Shown: positions 22,715 through 33,029 of the stretch, in pieces
Numbering within the stretch: position 1 is the stretch's first letter
How the letters are laid out: the number at the start of each line of letters is the position of its first letter
Program-made: the position numbers and the translations under genes
From: Gamarada debralockiae
Taxonomy: Eukaryota; Ascomycota; Leotiomycetes; Helotiales; Hyphodiscaceae
Direction: 5' to 3'
Assembly (NCBI GenBank): GCA_002803225.1
Contig: NXFV01001654.1
Span: forward strand, 1 to 37,160
Length of the DNA stretch: 37,160 nt
The notes under the pieces: model-generated
Seen by the model: the letters and a program-made list of their open reading frames with translations, nothing else
What the model was told of the DNA's origin: nothing
The model's database searches: none

Positions 22715-23599
22715 ATGGTCCCTACGAAGCCAACCCATGCCCCCGAGGAATTTTACTTCTTCAAGGAACTCCCTTTGGAGCTTCAAGTCGAAGTCTGTCG
22801 CTACCCACTGGATGATATTGGTGCTCGCGTCGTCTCTCTGCAACCCGATAGGTGCGATATTCCAGGTGTGATTCAGGCCTGTCAAGTGTCAAGATACGAG
22901 GCTAGGAAGAAGTTTCGGTTCTGCGTAAGTCAACAAGCTGGGAAGGAGCTTTACCAATTTATCGATTTGTAAAATGATGTACTACATCTCCCGACTGAGC
23001 CTGTTGAGGGCATACTCTAGGTAGGTATTTCTTGAAGCAGTCGTTTCCAGGTTCTGGCCGGATCCAGGAGTCCTGTCCTACAGATGAACCCCTTGAAATC
23101 AGCCTAATCCAAGTCTTCCACCTTGATTGAGCGATTACTGACTCCGACAGGATATGGTCCTTCAACCTTCCTCTCGGAGCTTCAAAAACTGTTTGCCAAG
23201 CGTCATTCAACTTGCTCTGAACTTGAAGGAGGCAGGAACTGCGATATCAATACAAAGAATTCTTGACAACAAGGCACGTGTAAATCTTCCTCCTCTTCTG
23301 AACGATTGCTGACACCTAATAGGATCTCTGGAAGATCCTTCCAACTCTCTATCCTTCTCTGGAAGTTCTGCACATCATTGTCACCCAGCCTTACAAGACA
23401 GGATCTGATGATGCATCTGTGGGAGGAACCAACAAAAAGTTCTGGTGGATCAAGAGGATATACTCAAACGTGATCAGCAAATGGCCCCAGAATTCCAAGG
23501 ATAGGGCTACTATTGGACGATTGACTACTACTCTGGCGGGATCTAAGGTTAATGGACTTTGTAAGAATATTGATTTGCAGTTCGCGGCGATGCGGTAGA
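22715..23599 (+). pseudogene. 2EXR-domain gene with an in-frame stop
   Basis: From ATG 22715 the frame gives FYFFKELPLELQVEVCRYPL and IQACQVSRYEARKKFRFC, the two ExR regions of the family. It reads on through YQFIDL, then a TAA (22970-22972), then NDVLHLPTEPVEGIL in the same frame, matching the family strand in which a hydrophobic D-x-L-x-L segment follows a short charged stretch; a single base change would account for the stop. Further exons are recognisable: DMVLQPSSRSFKN to QRILDNK (about 23149-23273) and DLWKILPTLYPSLEVLHIIV to a TAG at about 23597-23599, separated by a 49-nt gap 23274-23322 that would need a GC donor (GCACGT). Two further stops follow near 23017-23040. An alternative with GTAAGT at 22925 as a donor is possible, so a spliced gene cannot be fully excluded. 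Confidence 0.65.
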
Positions 23600-23841
23600 T
23601 TTGAAGAAGCCCTTGTATGAAGGTGGATATTCCTAGGCCAGGGATGAGCTTGCTGACGAAGAAATCGGGATCAGAGTAGACCACAAATAAACCGCTCAGT
23701 TCATATGAGGGATCCATATAAGCAAAGCCTGTGGCATGGTCTAATCGCTCAGTTCCGTGGAACCATTGATGTCATGCCAAACAAATTTGGTCTTAGGGAC
23801 AGTACTATGGGTATTCAGCAAATGTTTTTGGGTACTACAAG

Positions 23842-24936
23842 TCATATTGTCAAGTTCAAGACCCTTATTGCATTGCCACCCAAAGCCCCTTTTGCTTCCT
23901 CGCTGCCCGTCCCAAGTGCTCCTTTTACGGCCTCGTAATTCGTTTCCACACTCAACCACTTTCCTCCTTCATCTCCAAGCGGTGGAAAGAATGGATGGTC
24001 GGTCCCAAACATAACTCTATCCTCTCCACTGGCCTGGATTGCAGCTTTCAGTCCCACCTCCCCATAAATCACCGCATCTAGATAGATATTCTTCTTGAGC
24101 ACATCCCATACCGTCTTCCTCCCCTTTCCTAGCTTTCCCTCGGCCTTTAAATGAGCATCATGCTCTATACACGACTCAATCCTTCCAGCAAGGAATGGCA
24201 AGGTGCCTCCCGAATGTGCCAGAATCATCTGCAACTCCGGGACCTTCTCAAAAACACCCGCAAGGATCATTCTCGTGACGGCAATCGTTGTCTCCAACGG
24301 GAACCCCAACGCAAGAGGTAGCACGTGTCCATAATCGTTTGCCCTCTCACCCCATACCGAGCCCGGCAGACCATAATGCGGATGCAAGAAAATCGGCAGC
24401 TTCGCATCCTGCAACGCCTCAAAAATAGGTAGCAACTCCGGATCGTCCAGTCCCTTTCCCAACCCCGTCGTTCCCAAAATGATACCCCGCATAAACTTCA
24501 GTTCTCTCAACCTCTGAATCTCCTTAACAATAACCTCCTTCCCACCACTCAACGGCAGCGTCGCAAACGCAAACAGCCTTCCTGGAAACTTCCCACACTC
24601 AGCATTCACCTCATCATTGATCTCCTGAGCAGCTTTGGCAGCTTCTGATGCAGGCACCCAGTCTAACCAGGGATTTGCGAGAGAGACTACGGAGATGTCG
24701 ATGGAGTGCGTGTCCATGAACTTTATCTTCTCGTTGATATCGTAGTATTCTGCCCCAACGGGACGGCCGCGGGAGGTGCTCTCTGTGTCCTCGGCGGGGA
24801 GGATGACGAGGCGGAGAGAAGAGGAGGGAGGGAAGGACCGGATGTAGGGGATGCTGGTGCGGGATTTGAGGAGGGCGATGTAGAAGCGCGGGTACACGTG
24901 AGTGTGGATGTCGACGATGGGGGATTTGGTCGCCAT
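23842..24936 (-). CDS. Isoorotate (5-carboxyuracil) decarboxylase
   Basis: 364-residue cytosolic enzyme of the ACMSD-type amidohydrolase superfamily. Isoorotate decarboxylase removes the carboxyl group from 5-carboxyuracil to give uracil, the last step of oxidative thymine salvage. The metal site is complete: HTH at 11-13, His185 (FLHPHYGLPG), His241 (LAHSGGTLPFLAGRIESC) and Asp313 (FGTDHPFFPP). The stretches SLANPWLDW, RGIILGTTGLGKGLDDPELLP and GHVLPLALGFPLETTIAV are as I know them in fungal isoorotate decarboxylases, more specifically than in generic ACMSD. Single exon; the start is ATG 24934-24936, since the frame extends upstream only from a TTG. The assignment is strengthened by the head-to-head thymine 7-hydroxylase gene. 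The alternative is another ACMSD-family decarboxylase. Confidence 0.9.
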   Translation of the reverse strand: MATKSPIVDIHTHVYPRFYIALLKSRTSIPYIRSFPPSSSLRLVILPAEDTESTSRGRPVGAEYYDINEKIKFMDTHSIDISVVSLANPWLDWVPASEAAKAAQEINDEVNAECGKFPGRLFAFATLPLSGGKEVIVKEIQRLRELKFMRGIILGTTGLGKGLDDPELLPIFEALQDAKLPIFLHPHYGLPGSVWGERANDYGHVLPLALGFPLETTIAVTRMILAGVFEKVPELQMILAHSGGTLPFLAGRIESCIEHDAHLKAEGKLGKGRKTVWDVLKKNIYLDAVIYGEVGLKAAIQASGEDRVMFGTDHPFFPPLGDEGGKWLSVETNYEAVKGALGTGSEEAKGALGGNAIRVLNLTI

Positions 24937-25357
24937 AGTGGGGGTACGCCTGCCTCTTTCCAACACTCGAAGCCCAGGACAAGGTCAGATCAGGAGTCGA
25001 GAACAGGAAGGAAGTCCTATTTAAGGTTCCGAGAGACTTTTGTATCGTTACTATTTCCTGTTTGGGAATGCTTTACCTTTTGTTGACTCGTAAGTCAGGA
25101 AGTTTGTTTACCCCGCGGCCAATCTTATCGCGATTTCCAGCCCCCGCATTTCTTATCTGTACCCCTTGCGAAGTAACCTCTTGCCTGCCTTTTTCAACAA
25201 CACCTCCTTCTGAGTCGCGGAGCACGGCTCCATCCCGCGGTTTAAACCTTAAGGACAGACCGGATATAATAAAGAGTCTTTGTCAAATTCTTCATACCTT
25301 GAGAACTTCTCGACCTGTTGACAGATTCCTCGTGCAACCAAAGACCCCTCACGCAAG
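24937..25357. promoter_or_regulatory. Shared divergent promoter with paired GATA sites
   Basis: The 421-bp gap between the decarboxylase and hydroxylase start codons. Two CTTATC (GATAAG on the minus strand) sites at 25124-25129 and 25152-25157 are 28 bp apart; the second reads AGATAAG. AreA/NIT2 nitrogen regulators favour closely spaced GATA pairs. A CCAAT box overlaps at 25119-25123. TGACT at 25084-25088 and AGTCA at 25093-25097 form a dyad similar to a Gcn4/CpcA half-site pair. TATAATAAAG at about 25265 may serve the hydroxylase. Function is inferred from motifs alone. Confidence 0.5.
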
Positions 25358-26429
25358 ATGGCACCACAAACCAGCGCCGTAGACAGCGACAACCTTTTCA
25401 TTCCCGTACGTCTACCACCAACCCATCACTTCATCACAATCAAGCTAACACTATCTCCAGCTCGTCGATTTCTCCCTCTTCCTCAATGGCACCCCCGCCG
25501 AACGCCTCACAACCGCCCAATCAATCCTCAAAGGTTTCCAAACAGCAGGCTTCATCTACCTAACCAATCACCCCATCCCTCTCCCTACCGTATCCACCGC
25601 CTTCTCTATCTCCGCCTCGTTCTTCAAACGCCCCCTCGCAGAAAAGGAAAAGCTAGGCTGGACAACACCACAAGCGAACAGAGGCTACGTTTCTCATGGC
25701 CGCGAGAAAACCACAACACTGGAAAATAAGGACGATGTAGAGAAACTGCGCGCCCAAGCTCCGGATTTGAAGGAGAGTTTTGAGATCGGGAGGGAAGGCG
25801 AGGAAGGGTTGCCGAATAATTGGCCTTCTGGAGACGAAGAGGCGGTCAGGTTTAGGGAGTTTATGATTGGTTTCCATGGGCTGTGTAAGGAGTTGCATGT
25901 CGAGGTTATGCGTGCTATTGCCGTAGGGATGGGGTTGAAGGAGGGGTATTTCGATGGGTATACAGACGTTGGAGACAACACATTGCGACTTTTGCATTAT
26001 CCGCCAGCGTCGAAGGAGGTGTTTAAGAAGAATAAATTCCAGGTTAGGGCTGGGGAGCATACGGATTATGGGTCGATTACGCTTCTGTTCCAGGATGATA
26101 GGGGAGGATTGCAGGTTAAGAGTCCAAATGGCACGTTTGTGGATGCTACGCCGATTCCGGGGACGGTGGTGGTGAATGCGGGGGATTTGCTGGCGAGGTG
26201 GAGCAATGATACGATTAAGAGTACGTTGCACAGGGTTGTTGAACCGCCAACTCCTGAGGAGGGTGATATCCATCCCGCGAGATACAGTATTGCGTATTTC
26301 TGCAACCCAAACTTTGCGAGTTATATCGAGGCGATTGATGGGACGTATGGCGCGGAGAAGGGGGAGAAAAAGTATCCAGGCATCAATTCGGGGGATTACT
26401 TGGTGCAGCGACTGGCTGCTACTTATTGA
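25358..26429 (+). CDS. Thymine 7-hydroxylase (2-oxoglutarate/Fe(II) dioxygenase)
   Basis: 338-residue non-haem dioxygenase that oxidises the methyl group of thymine stepwise to 5-hydroxymethyl-, 5-formyl- and 5-carboxyuracil, using 2-oxoglutarate and O2. The Fe(II) triad is His216-x-Asp218 (GEHTDYGSITLLFQDD) and His273 (STLHRVVEPP); the 2-oxoglutarate-binding RxS is Arg290-Ser292 (ARYSIAYFCNPN). GFQTAGFIYL, RGYVSHGREK, VMRAIAVGMGL and the C-terminal INSGDYLVQRLAATY are as I know them in fungal thymine 7-hydroxylase. One 55-nt intron at 25406-25460 (GTACGT donor, CTAAC, CTCCAG acceptor) splits the N-terminus after FIP and restores LVDFSLFLNG. The ATG at 25358 starts a 16-codon first exon. The 2OG-dioxygenase family is broad, but the neighbour makes this assignment firm. 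Confidence 0.92.
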
Positions 26430-26564
26430 GCGCTTATGAATAGTTGTGTATTCTATAGCGAGTGCTAAGTTCATGATACTTGCCAAATATGTGAAGATGT
26501 CCGTCCATAAGTTCCACGCAAATGCAAGCATATTCCGAGCGCCAATTCCCAAGACATCATCTAA

Positions 26565-28202
26565 TCAAACAACCAGTTCCCAGCCCACCAACGCCCATAC
26601 AGCTTCTAGGAACCATTCCGGCCCATACTGTTCCACGCGATGGCTGACTTCAGGTGAGTATATTTCCCCCTCCTCTGTTTGGGCTGGCAGTTTCAGGCCC
26701 TCCACGTCAGCCCCCAAAGCACTCTTGACCAAAGTCTCCTGCATCAGCTTCTTTGCCTTTGACACCAAGATGCCATACTGATCAGTAGATCTACCGGAGT
26801 GCCGGCTGTCCCCCACAACTCGAGCCACCAAGTCCTTCCTTGTAGTTCCTCCAAGTGCAGCGTGGAGAATAGGTATGAGGTAACGAAACTCAAACTTGGT
26901 CGCCGCGGTTGCTGAAGAGGCACTTCTCACTGAAATGTTGCCCCGCTTCTTTGACGCTGCGACATGCTCCTGAAAAATGGTATGTGAAAGCAAGTGACCC
27001 GTATGATGGAGTACCGAGCATAAAATGCCTTCCAGTATCTCGCTATGGCCAAGCTGACCGACCTTCCAGTCCATCTGACAGATTTGAGTCAGAGTTCTTG
27101 ACAAATACTTGGTGACGGCGTACTCGCTCTCTTCCGTCCTGGCCCGTTTGTTGCGCAGTCTTCCCTTCTCTTCGTTCTCACGTTCTGCATGTAAACCACT
27201 GACAGTATGCAGATGGTCTAGAGCCTTGTTGAAGAAAGTAACTAAACCATTCACAATCTCAAATCGTCTCTTCCTTCCAGGTATAGTGCGAGCCAGTTCG
27301 TTCAAAGCTTCGAAACAGGACAAATAGCCCAGTGCAACCTGGTGCATGGCTTGCTGGAGGAGAAGAACAGTCTGGGGTTCGTCGTTGCATTTCAATGACC
27401 ATAGCGGAATCGAACAGTCAGATAAGGCACCCCCGAGGAGTTGTAAGAGCTCGCAGGTTGCTCTCCATAAAGTGTCGATATGATCAGGGATATTCGAGTC
27501 TTTGGTGATCCTTTCAAGGTCCCGTCGATTTCGTCCGATGCTGAGGACTGTTAAAAGATCATCAGCAATACTCATATAAACTCAAAGATCAAAACCTACT
27601 GTAGCTACTGAGACGCAAATAGCCATCATCGATTGGTAATACCAAATCCGGCACTTGGTCCTCGAGCCATTCTTCTAATTCCTCAAAACGAGCTGGACGC
27701 TTTCTCGAACTTCTGCCGCCTTCTTGTCCTCCTAAGTGCGGGCTAGGATTTCGCTCGAAGACTCGTTGCCTCTCTTCCAACGCACGAACTTTTCTTCCGA
27801 GTTCCTTGCTCTCTTGATGGATCCTCTCATATTGACTTTTCCAGAACCCGCAGCTGTCAACATGGCGTAAGGGATGATTTTGAATTTCGGGATCATTCTG
27901 CGCGGTATGTTTTCGAAGCTGTAGAAGGTACTCTGGAAACGGTTTCAGTAAACCTACAATGCAACACAGAAGACTCGATGCATACCTTTCATGGAGAAAC
28001 CCTCGGGAATGGTTTTCGCAATGGTAAGGGCTAGTGTCATTTGACTTTGGGAGAAGTAGGATTCCAATTTGGTAGGAGCGACTTGGGAGCTTAACGATGC
28101 TGTGGCTGTCATGGTGGTCGCCTCATTCTTCGATGGTCCTGGAGCCAGGCTTGTGGATTGATGCAGAGCTGAAGCAGCCGCAGATAATGTTGGACCTGCC
28201 AT
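26565..28202 (-). CDS. Hypothetical fungal protein, three exons
   Basis: Predicted 517-residue protein that I do not recognise. Exons: 27986-28202 (MAGPTLSAAASALHQ..), 27600-27953 and 26565-27547; the total is an exact multiple of three. The second intron (27548-27599, 52 nt; GTAGGT/AACAG) is ordinary. The first is only 32 nt with a GTATGC donor (27954-27985), or 47 nt if a GTTTCT donor at 28000 is used; both keep the frame. Visible features are a Ser/Ala/Thr-rich N-terminus, a coiled-coil-like stretch (YERIHQESKELGRKVRALEERQ), a basic patch RLRNKRARTEE that could be a nuclear signal, and a helical C-terminal half. An alternative in-frame ATG lies nine codons upstream. Its 3' end lies 135 bp from the end of the convergent thymine 7-hydroxylase. 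Confidence 0.75.
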
Positions 28203-28870
28203 TATATTGTACAAATAATATTTAGGCATAAATTGTTGATGAGAATTTGGTTGAGGAAGGTACTCCGCTCGGGTGGGAAGCACGAGTAAGCGAGGTGCCA
28301 GCCCCTTTCAAACCTCAAGGGTTTATGTATTTAAATAAGGATTTTTTTTACTTAACAAACACAGCAGGCGCCAAAGAAACTTGGTCTGTTGGGAGGACTT
28401 TTGGGCTCTAACGGCTTCGCTGAATCGCCGCGACCGCATACGAACGCCAACGAGATCGCAATTTGCAACCGATAATTGATCTTCGACGACAGAAGATGTA
28501 AGCACTCGGCTTCGAGTTGAACTTCTTTTTTTGCTTTTGCCTTATTTTTATCTATTTTTTCGTACTTTGGTTTAGAGTATTTATTTTGAGGATTTTTTTG
28601 GACGACGGTGGCAGCGATCTTTTGCCAGTCTCGCTTATTCAGGAGAATTCACACGCCGACGCAATACTGAAATCCACAAGTACTGCCTTGAGGACTCGAG
28701 CAATTGACCTTCTCTACGGAAATGGTTTACAAGATGATGAATTGGTGACTACTCACAACATCTGAAGTCGATAATTACGAATTCTGTAGTTCCGACCGGC
28801 CCTCATTCGCTACAACAGAACGCCTCGCTGCATTATTAACTCCTACAATTTTTGATATCCAAGTATTCCC
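28203..28870. other. Intergenic stretch, no gene supported
   Basis: It holds the promoter of the 26565-28202 gene and the 3' flank of the large membrane protein. Very T-rich between about 28517 and 28600; an 82-codon plus frame there is a low-complexity Phe/Ile run and is not convincing. Confidence 0.5.
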
Positions 28871-31800
28871 TCAGTCCTTCTTTCCCTTCCCAGAACTCCT
28901 GTCCGAACCTGTACTATCGAAACTAGAATCGGAAGCTGAGACTTTGAACGAAAAGTCCGTCTCCCCAACAAGGGTTTTCACTTGCTCAATCAGTCTTGCC
29001 AGATCGTCTGTGATCAAGCTGCTTGCTACTTGAAGACAAGCGTAAGCGCTGTAGCCTGGCTCTTTCACGTGTCGCGCATCCAATATCCCTTTATCGAGAG
29101 ACTCTAATCGCCGGCTCAAGTTGTATGGCTCCGGCAATTGCATGTAAGGCGGCAGAGCGAAGCCTTCTCTGACTGACGCAGATAGGAGGGAAAGTATGCT
29201 TGTGATTTGGTGCGACGTAGGATTGATGCTGTCCATGAGAACGGTGAGGTCGTTGAGCCATTTTCTTCGTACGGTGGGGTCGGTGTTGGGGTATAGAATC
29301 TCGCAATCTTTGGACCAGGATTGCGACGCGTAGGATACCAGGGAAAGGTAGTTCATGATGCTGTTGAGAAGTTGAGTTAGTATTCCTGGCTGATGTCTCA
29401 AGTCGAGAGATAGAACTCACTTGGTGGTCCGTAAAATGATTTCCTCGTATGTTTCTCGTGGGAACTTGCCTCCGATTGTGATCTCCCATTTTTGCCAACT
29501 ATTGATCCTGGATTAGCAAGAATAGGAGAGAATAGAGGACTGATTTGCCTTACTCTGCGTGCTGTCGTAATGAAGGCAGTAGCATCACGAGTTTCCCGAA
29601 GATCTTGTGCCGCACTTTCTCCAGCTGTCTTCCAGGGGAATGTTTGTCATCCATGTCGCCCTCCGTGCCATGCATTCTAGCTCCGATTGTGGAATGGACA
29701 ACGCTGTAGTAGTTGGCTAGCAAATACAGTGTATTCCCCAGGTCTTTGCGAAGCCAGCTCCGGTCTGAGAGCGGAAATGGGAAGATGGTCCAGATGAATG
29801 CTACGAAGGAACCTCCAGCTACGCACGCCAGTCGATACGGTGCGAGCTCGTAGATACTAAGATTGCGTCAATTATGCCCCTCAAATGCAGGTGAGATAGA
29901 CTTGCGGGTAATAAGGTTGACCACTTGCAGATGCAGCTTTGATCCCGATTTTACGTACCTGAAGCTCATATCCTAAAGGCAGATTTAGTAAGAACTCAGT
30001 GATGTTGTTCGATGGATAGGGGAGCATACCAATAATCAGGACTTGCGATACGATAGCCACCAGCCAGACTGGAATGAACCGTGGGAACTTCAGGAAGAAG
30101 TACATTTCAAGGAACACGAATAACCAAAGAAAGACAATAGCTCCAGGGGGTTTTTGATCGACAATATACCATATAATTATGGAGAAAACTGCGGCCAAGA
30201 ACGTGCCCATAATACGACCGAAGAATCCGAACATCGATTGTCCAGAGGTCATCGTCATTCCTATAGCAATAATGATCATAGCCCACACTAAACGTTGCTC
30301 AATGAAGAACTTTTCAGTGTCTTTCAAGAAAGCAACGATTCCCACCGTTAAGGTGGCGCATGCTACACGGAATCCAAAAGCCGACTCCGTGGACCCGAAG
30401 AATCTTGGGATTGTTCGAATGCCATTCCCGAAGTGCTGCCATGCGCTTTCCGGAGGAAGGTGTTCTGGATCCCTAGTTTTGTTGAAGCCCGAGCCCATGT
30501 AGACATTGTTTGAACCAGACTCCAGAGAGTCAGGAGATTCGGTATCCACTGTAGCATCTTCGCGTCCTAATCCAAGAACCCACTTCTTTAGTCGACGTTG
30601 GCCTGGCAGGATCAGGCGGTTCTTTTTCATAGTCCCATCTGTGACTTTCGAGTCCGCGAATTTAACAAAAGCGGCGATGGCTATGCCGGTCGAGTAGAGC
30701 AGGTGCTCCATGTAGAGGATAAGGTACAACTGTTGTTGATCTCGTCGGCGCTGAGCTTCATCCGGGGTATAATCGTTGACATCAGGTGACACATCCGTTG
30801 CGGCATCAAATCGATCCTCCGTCAAGCCTTTCTCTCGTGCCCAAGCCTTCAAAGTATCTCCTCTTTTCTTATAAAATTCCAACATTTTCTGGTCCAGGAA
30901 CTTAGCGAACCCGGAATCGCCAGGCCTGGGATCAGTTCCCTTGGCCTCTTCGTCCTCGCCCTTCTTCTTCTTTAGCTTCGGAAGGATCTCCAAGATGAGG
31001 CCAGCATGCTCCAATCCCTCGTCCATAGCTGCCGCTGCTACCGCAAATGGCTCATGGAGAGCTTTCATGACTTCGTTCCAGACCTTCTTCTCTCTGGTCT
31101 TTGAAGCATCATCGCAATGTTCCCAGGCTTCGGCTCGATCGAATGAATTTTGTTTGGACTTAACCCAACCACGTCTTTCAGCGATTCGCTCGAAGATATC
31201 CGTTATTGTACTCATCCCGACGAGCGGGATGATAATATTACGGAAGAGCTTGAAGATTTCGTCGAGATCATTAGCATCTAGTTTTCCCCAAGCTGATTCT
31301 CTCTTCCCGAATGGCATGTCACCGTGCAATTTTCCGTGTAAACCCCTTAGGCTAGCAATTGCGACTTTCAAGGTTTTGGCTTGTGGAGTCTCCGCTGCAG
31401 AGGATTGGGACTTGTCATCCTTCTTCTTTTTGTGTTTAGGATTATCACTCTCGTCTGAGGGGGTTACATTCGCTGAAAACATATCGGAGTTTTCCAGACT
31501 TGAGAGATATGCTGTTTGAGCCTGTTGTAATATAAGTTAATGAATCTCGACTGACAAACACAAAGCTCCTGCAAAAGATTGATGTAACTGTGAGCACCCA
31601 CTTTGAGAGCGCCTCTAATCCCTTGAATGTAGCCCGCTTGTTCCTTTTGCACAACCGTACGAGAAGAGATGGGTATGACAACGAGGGAAACACCCGTCGA
31701 AATAGCAAAGGCAGACAAAAAGCCAATAAGCAATTGCCTGACAAGTGACTCCGCCTGAGCCATGGTCTGAAAGATTGGCCCATAGGTAAAACTAACGTTC

Positions 31801-32471
31801 GTAAAAATCGAATACATAATGACCGGAAACTGCAGAGCTGGTATCTTGGCTCTCAAGACATTCACAAAGTAAATGTTGGCGAATAACCAGATTGCGCACA
31901 CTGCAGACTGGCTCGAATTGTATTGGGCTGTGGACCCGGCTGGAGTGGTATGCTTACGAGCCTGGATTGCACTCCAGATACCCAATAGGGACATCGAAGA
32001 TCCGATACATATCCCGAGTGTGTTCAGAATCAAAGTCTGTATGTATTTCGCGCGGGGCATAATCGACATCGAAAGGACGGAGATGATAGGAACGAGGTAG
32101 CCGAGGGTTGCGTATATCTCTGCGATATCGTCGCTTTGGTACCATGCAATTGCTATTGTTGGAGCGAGAGAGCCCCTGTTCATACATTAGTCTCATGTTG
32201 GTGGGATTTGAATCTGGAGAACCTACTTGAACATCATCAACAGAGTTCCTGTATCGAGACCGATCTTTCCCCACAGCTCCTTGAGTTTGGACGGCTTTGG
32301 CTTCTCATCCTCCTTCTTCGCAGTCTCAACTTTCTGGACCTTCGATCCATTGGAGCCGGTAGGCTCTGTATGCTTTTCCTCCACATCTTTCACATCGTCG
32401 TCTCCGGGACCATGCTCTCTCGCTTTCCTGTTGTCTGCCAACTCGGGCTCAACCTCCACGGCGTCAGCCAT
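28871..32471 (-). CDS. ArAE_2 / BRE4-like multi-pass membrane protein
   Basis: Predicted 1101 residues in six exons: 32227-32471, 31602-32175, 29906-31521, 29554-29856, 29421-29498 and 28871-29360, an exact multiple of three. Two six-helix halves of the FUSC/aromatic-acid-exporter fold are visible: the first after GLDTGTLLMMFKGSLAPTIAIAWYQS, the second from FGFRVACATLTVGIVAFLK. The ArAE_2 family signatures LKAQTAYLSSLENSDMF and GYELQVRKIGIKAASASGQPYYP are present. Yeast BRE4 affects brefeldin A sensitivity; transport substrate is unknown. The linker after the first half is highly charged (KHKKKKDDK). The intron at 29857-29905 begins GCAAGT, a GC-AG type. The start is ATG 32469-32471 with an acidic N-terminus. 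The C-terminal part (IMNYLSLVSYASQSW to SSGKGKKD) is the family cytosolic domain (DUF2421). Confidence 0.92.
29857..29905 (-). other. GC-AG intron in the BRE4-like gene
   Basis: 49-nt intron with donor GCAAGT and acceptor ATCTTAG. Splicing joins PYYP to IYELAPYRLACVAGG in frame; reading through reaches a stop six codons later. GCAAGT is the usual form of GC donors. Confidence 0.85.
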
Positions 32472-33029
32472 CTTCGCGAGGCTGCGAATCGTTCGGACCG
32501 TCAACACTCGCTCAATTGAGAACTCGAAGCAAAATATTACGGGCAAATGAACATAGCGAAGGGAAGCGCAAGAGAAGGAAGGAACATGTAAGCATATTAA
32601 ACTTTTATTGACATTGCATCCCAAAAGCCAAGCAGATGCGACGGATGATTTGCAGCCGTGGCAGTGCCACTAAAAGTTAGGCCGCCCCCTGGCCCCATCG
32701 TTGTTGCCGTGCCGCCTTGCAGCCTTATACGCTGATTCCATATGAAAGCGACCAATCAAAGGGAACTATTGAAGCCTTCAAATCTGGTTTGGGAGAATGA
32801 AGGGTCCGGGTCGCTGGTCCTCGGACAGGTACCTTGAAAGGGCATTCTTGCGGTGTTCTGCTGGAGAAAAGAGATGAAACGAAGGCTGCAAAGCAGATCC
32901 TTTGTAATCCACCCCGGAATATGTTAACTACTCTGCATAACTACATCTATGCATGCCAAGAAACAGGGACCCTCATGACTTCGGCTACTTATCATCGCGA
33001 AAGCTCGTATCAACGACGCGATAGAAACC
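32472..33029. other. Intergenic stretch between divergent genes
   Basis: About 560 bp between the start codons of the BRE4-like gene (-) and the last 2EXR gene (+), so it must contain both promoters. No RNA gene or recognisable frame is seen. Confidence 0.5.

Noticed and set aside
25653..26552. 299-codon minus-strand frame over thymine 7-hydroxylase
   Set aside because: Antisense shadow of a strongly conserved enzyme; the protein has no family resemblance.
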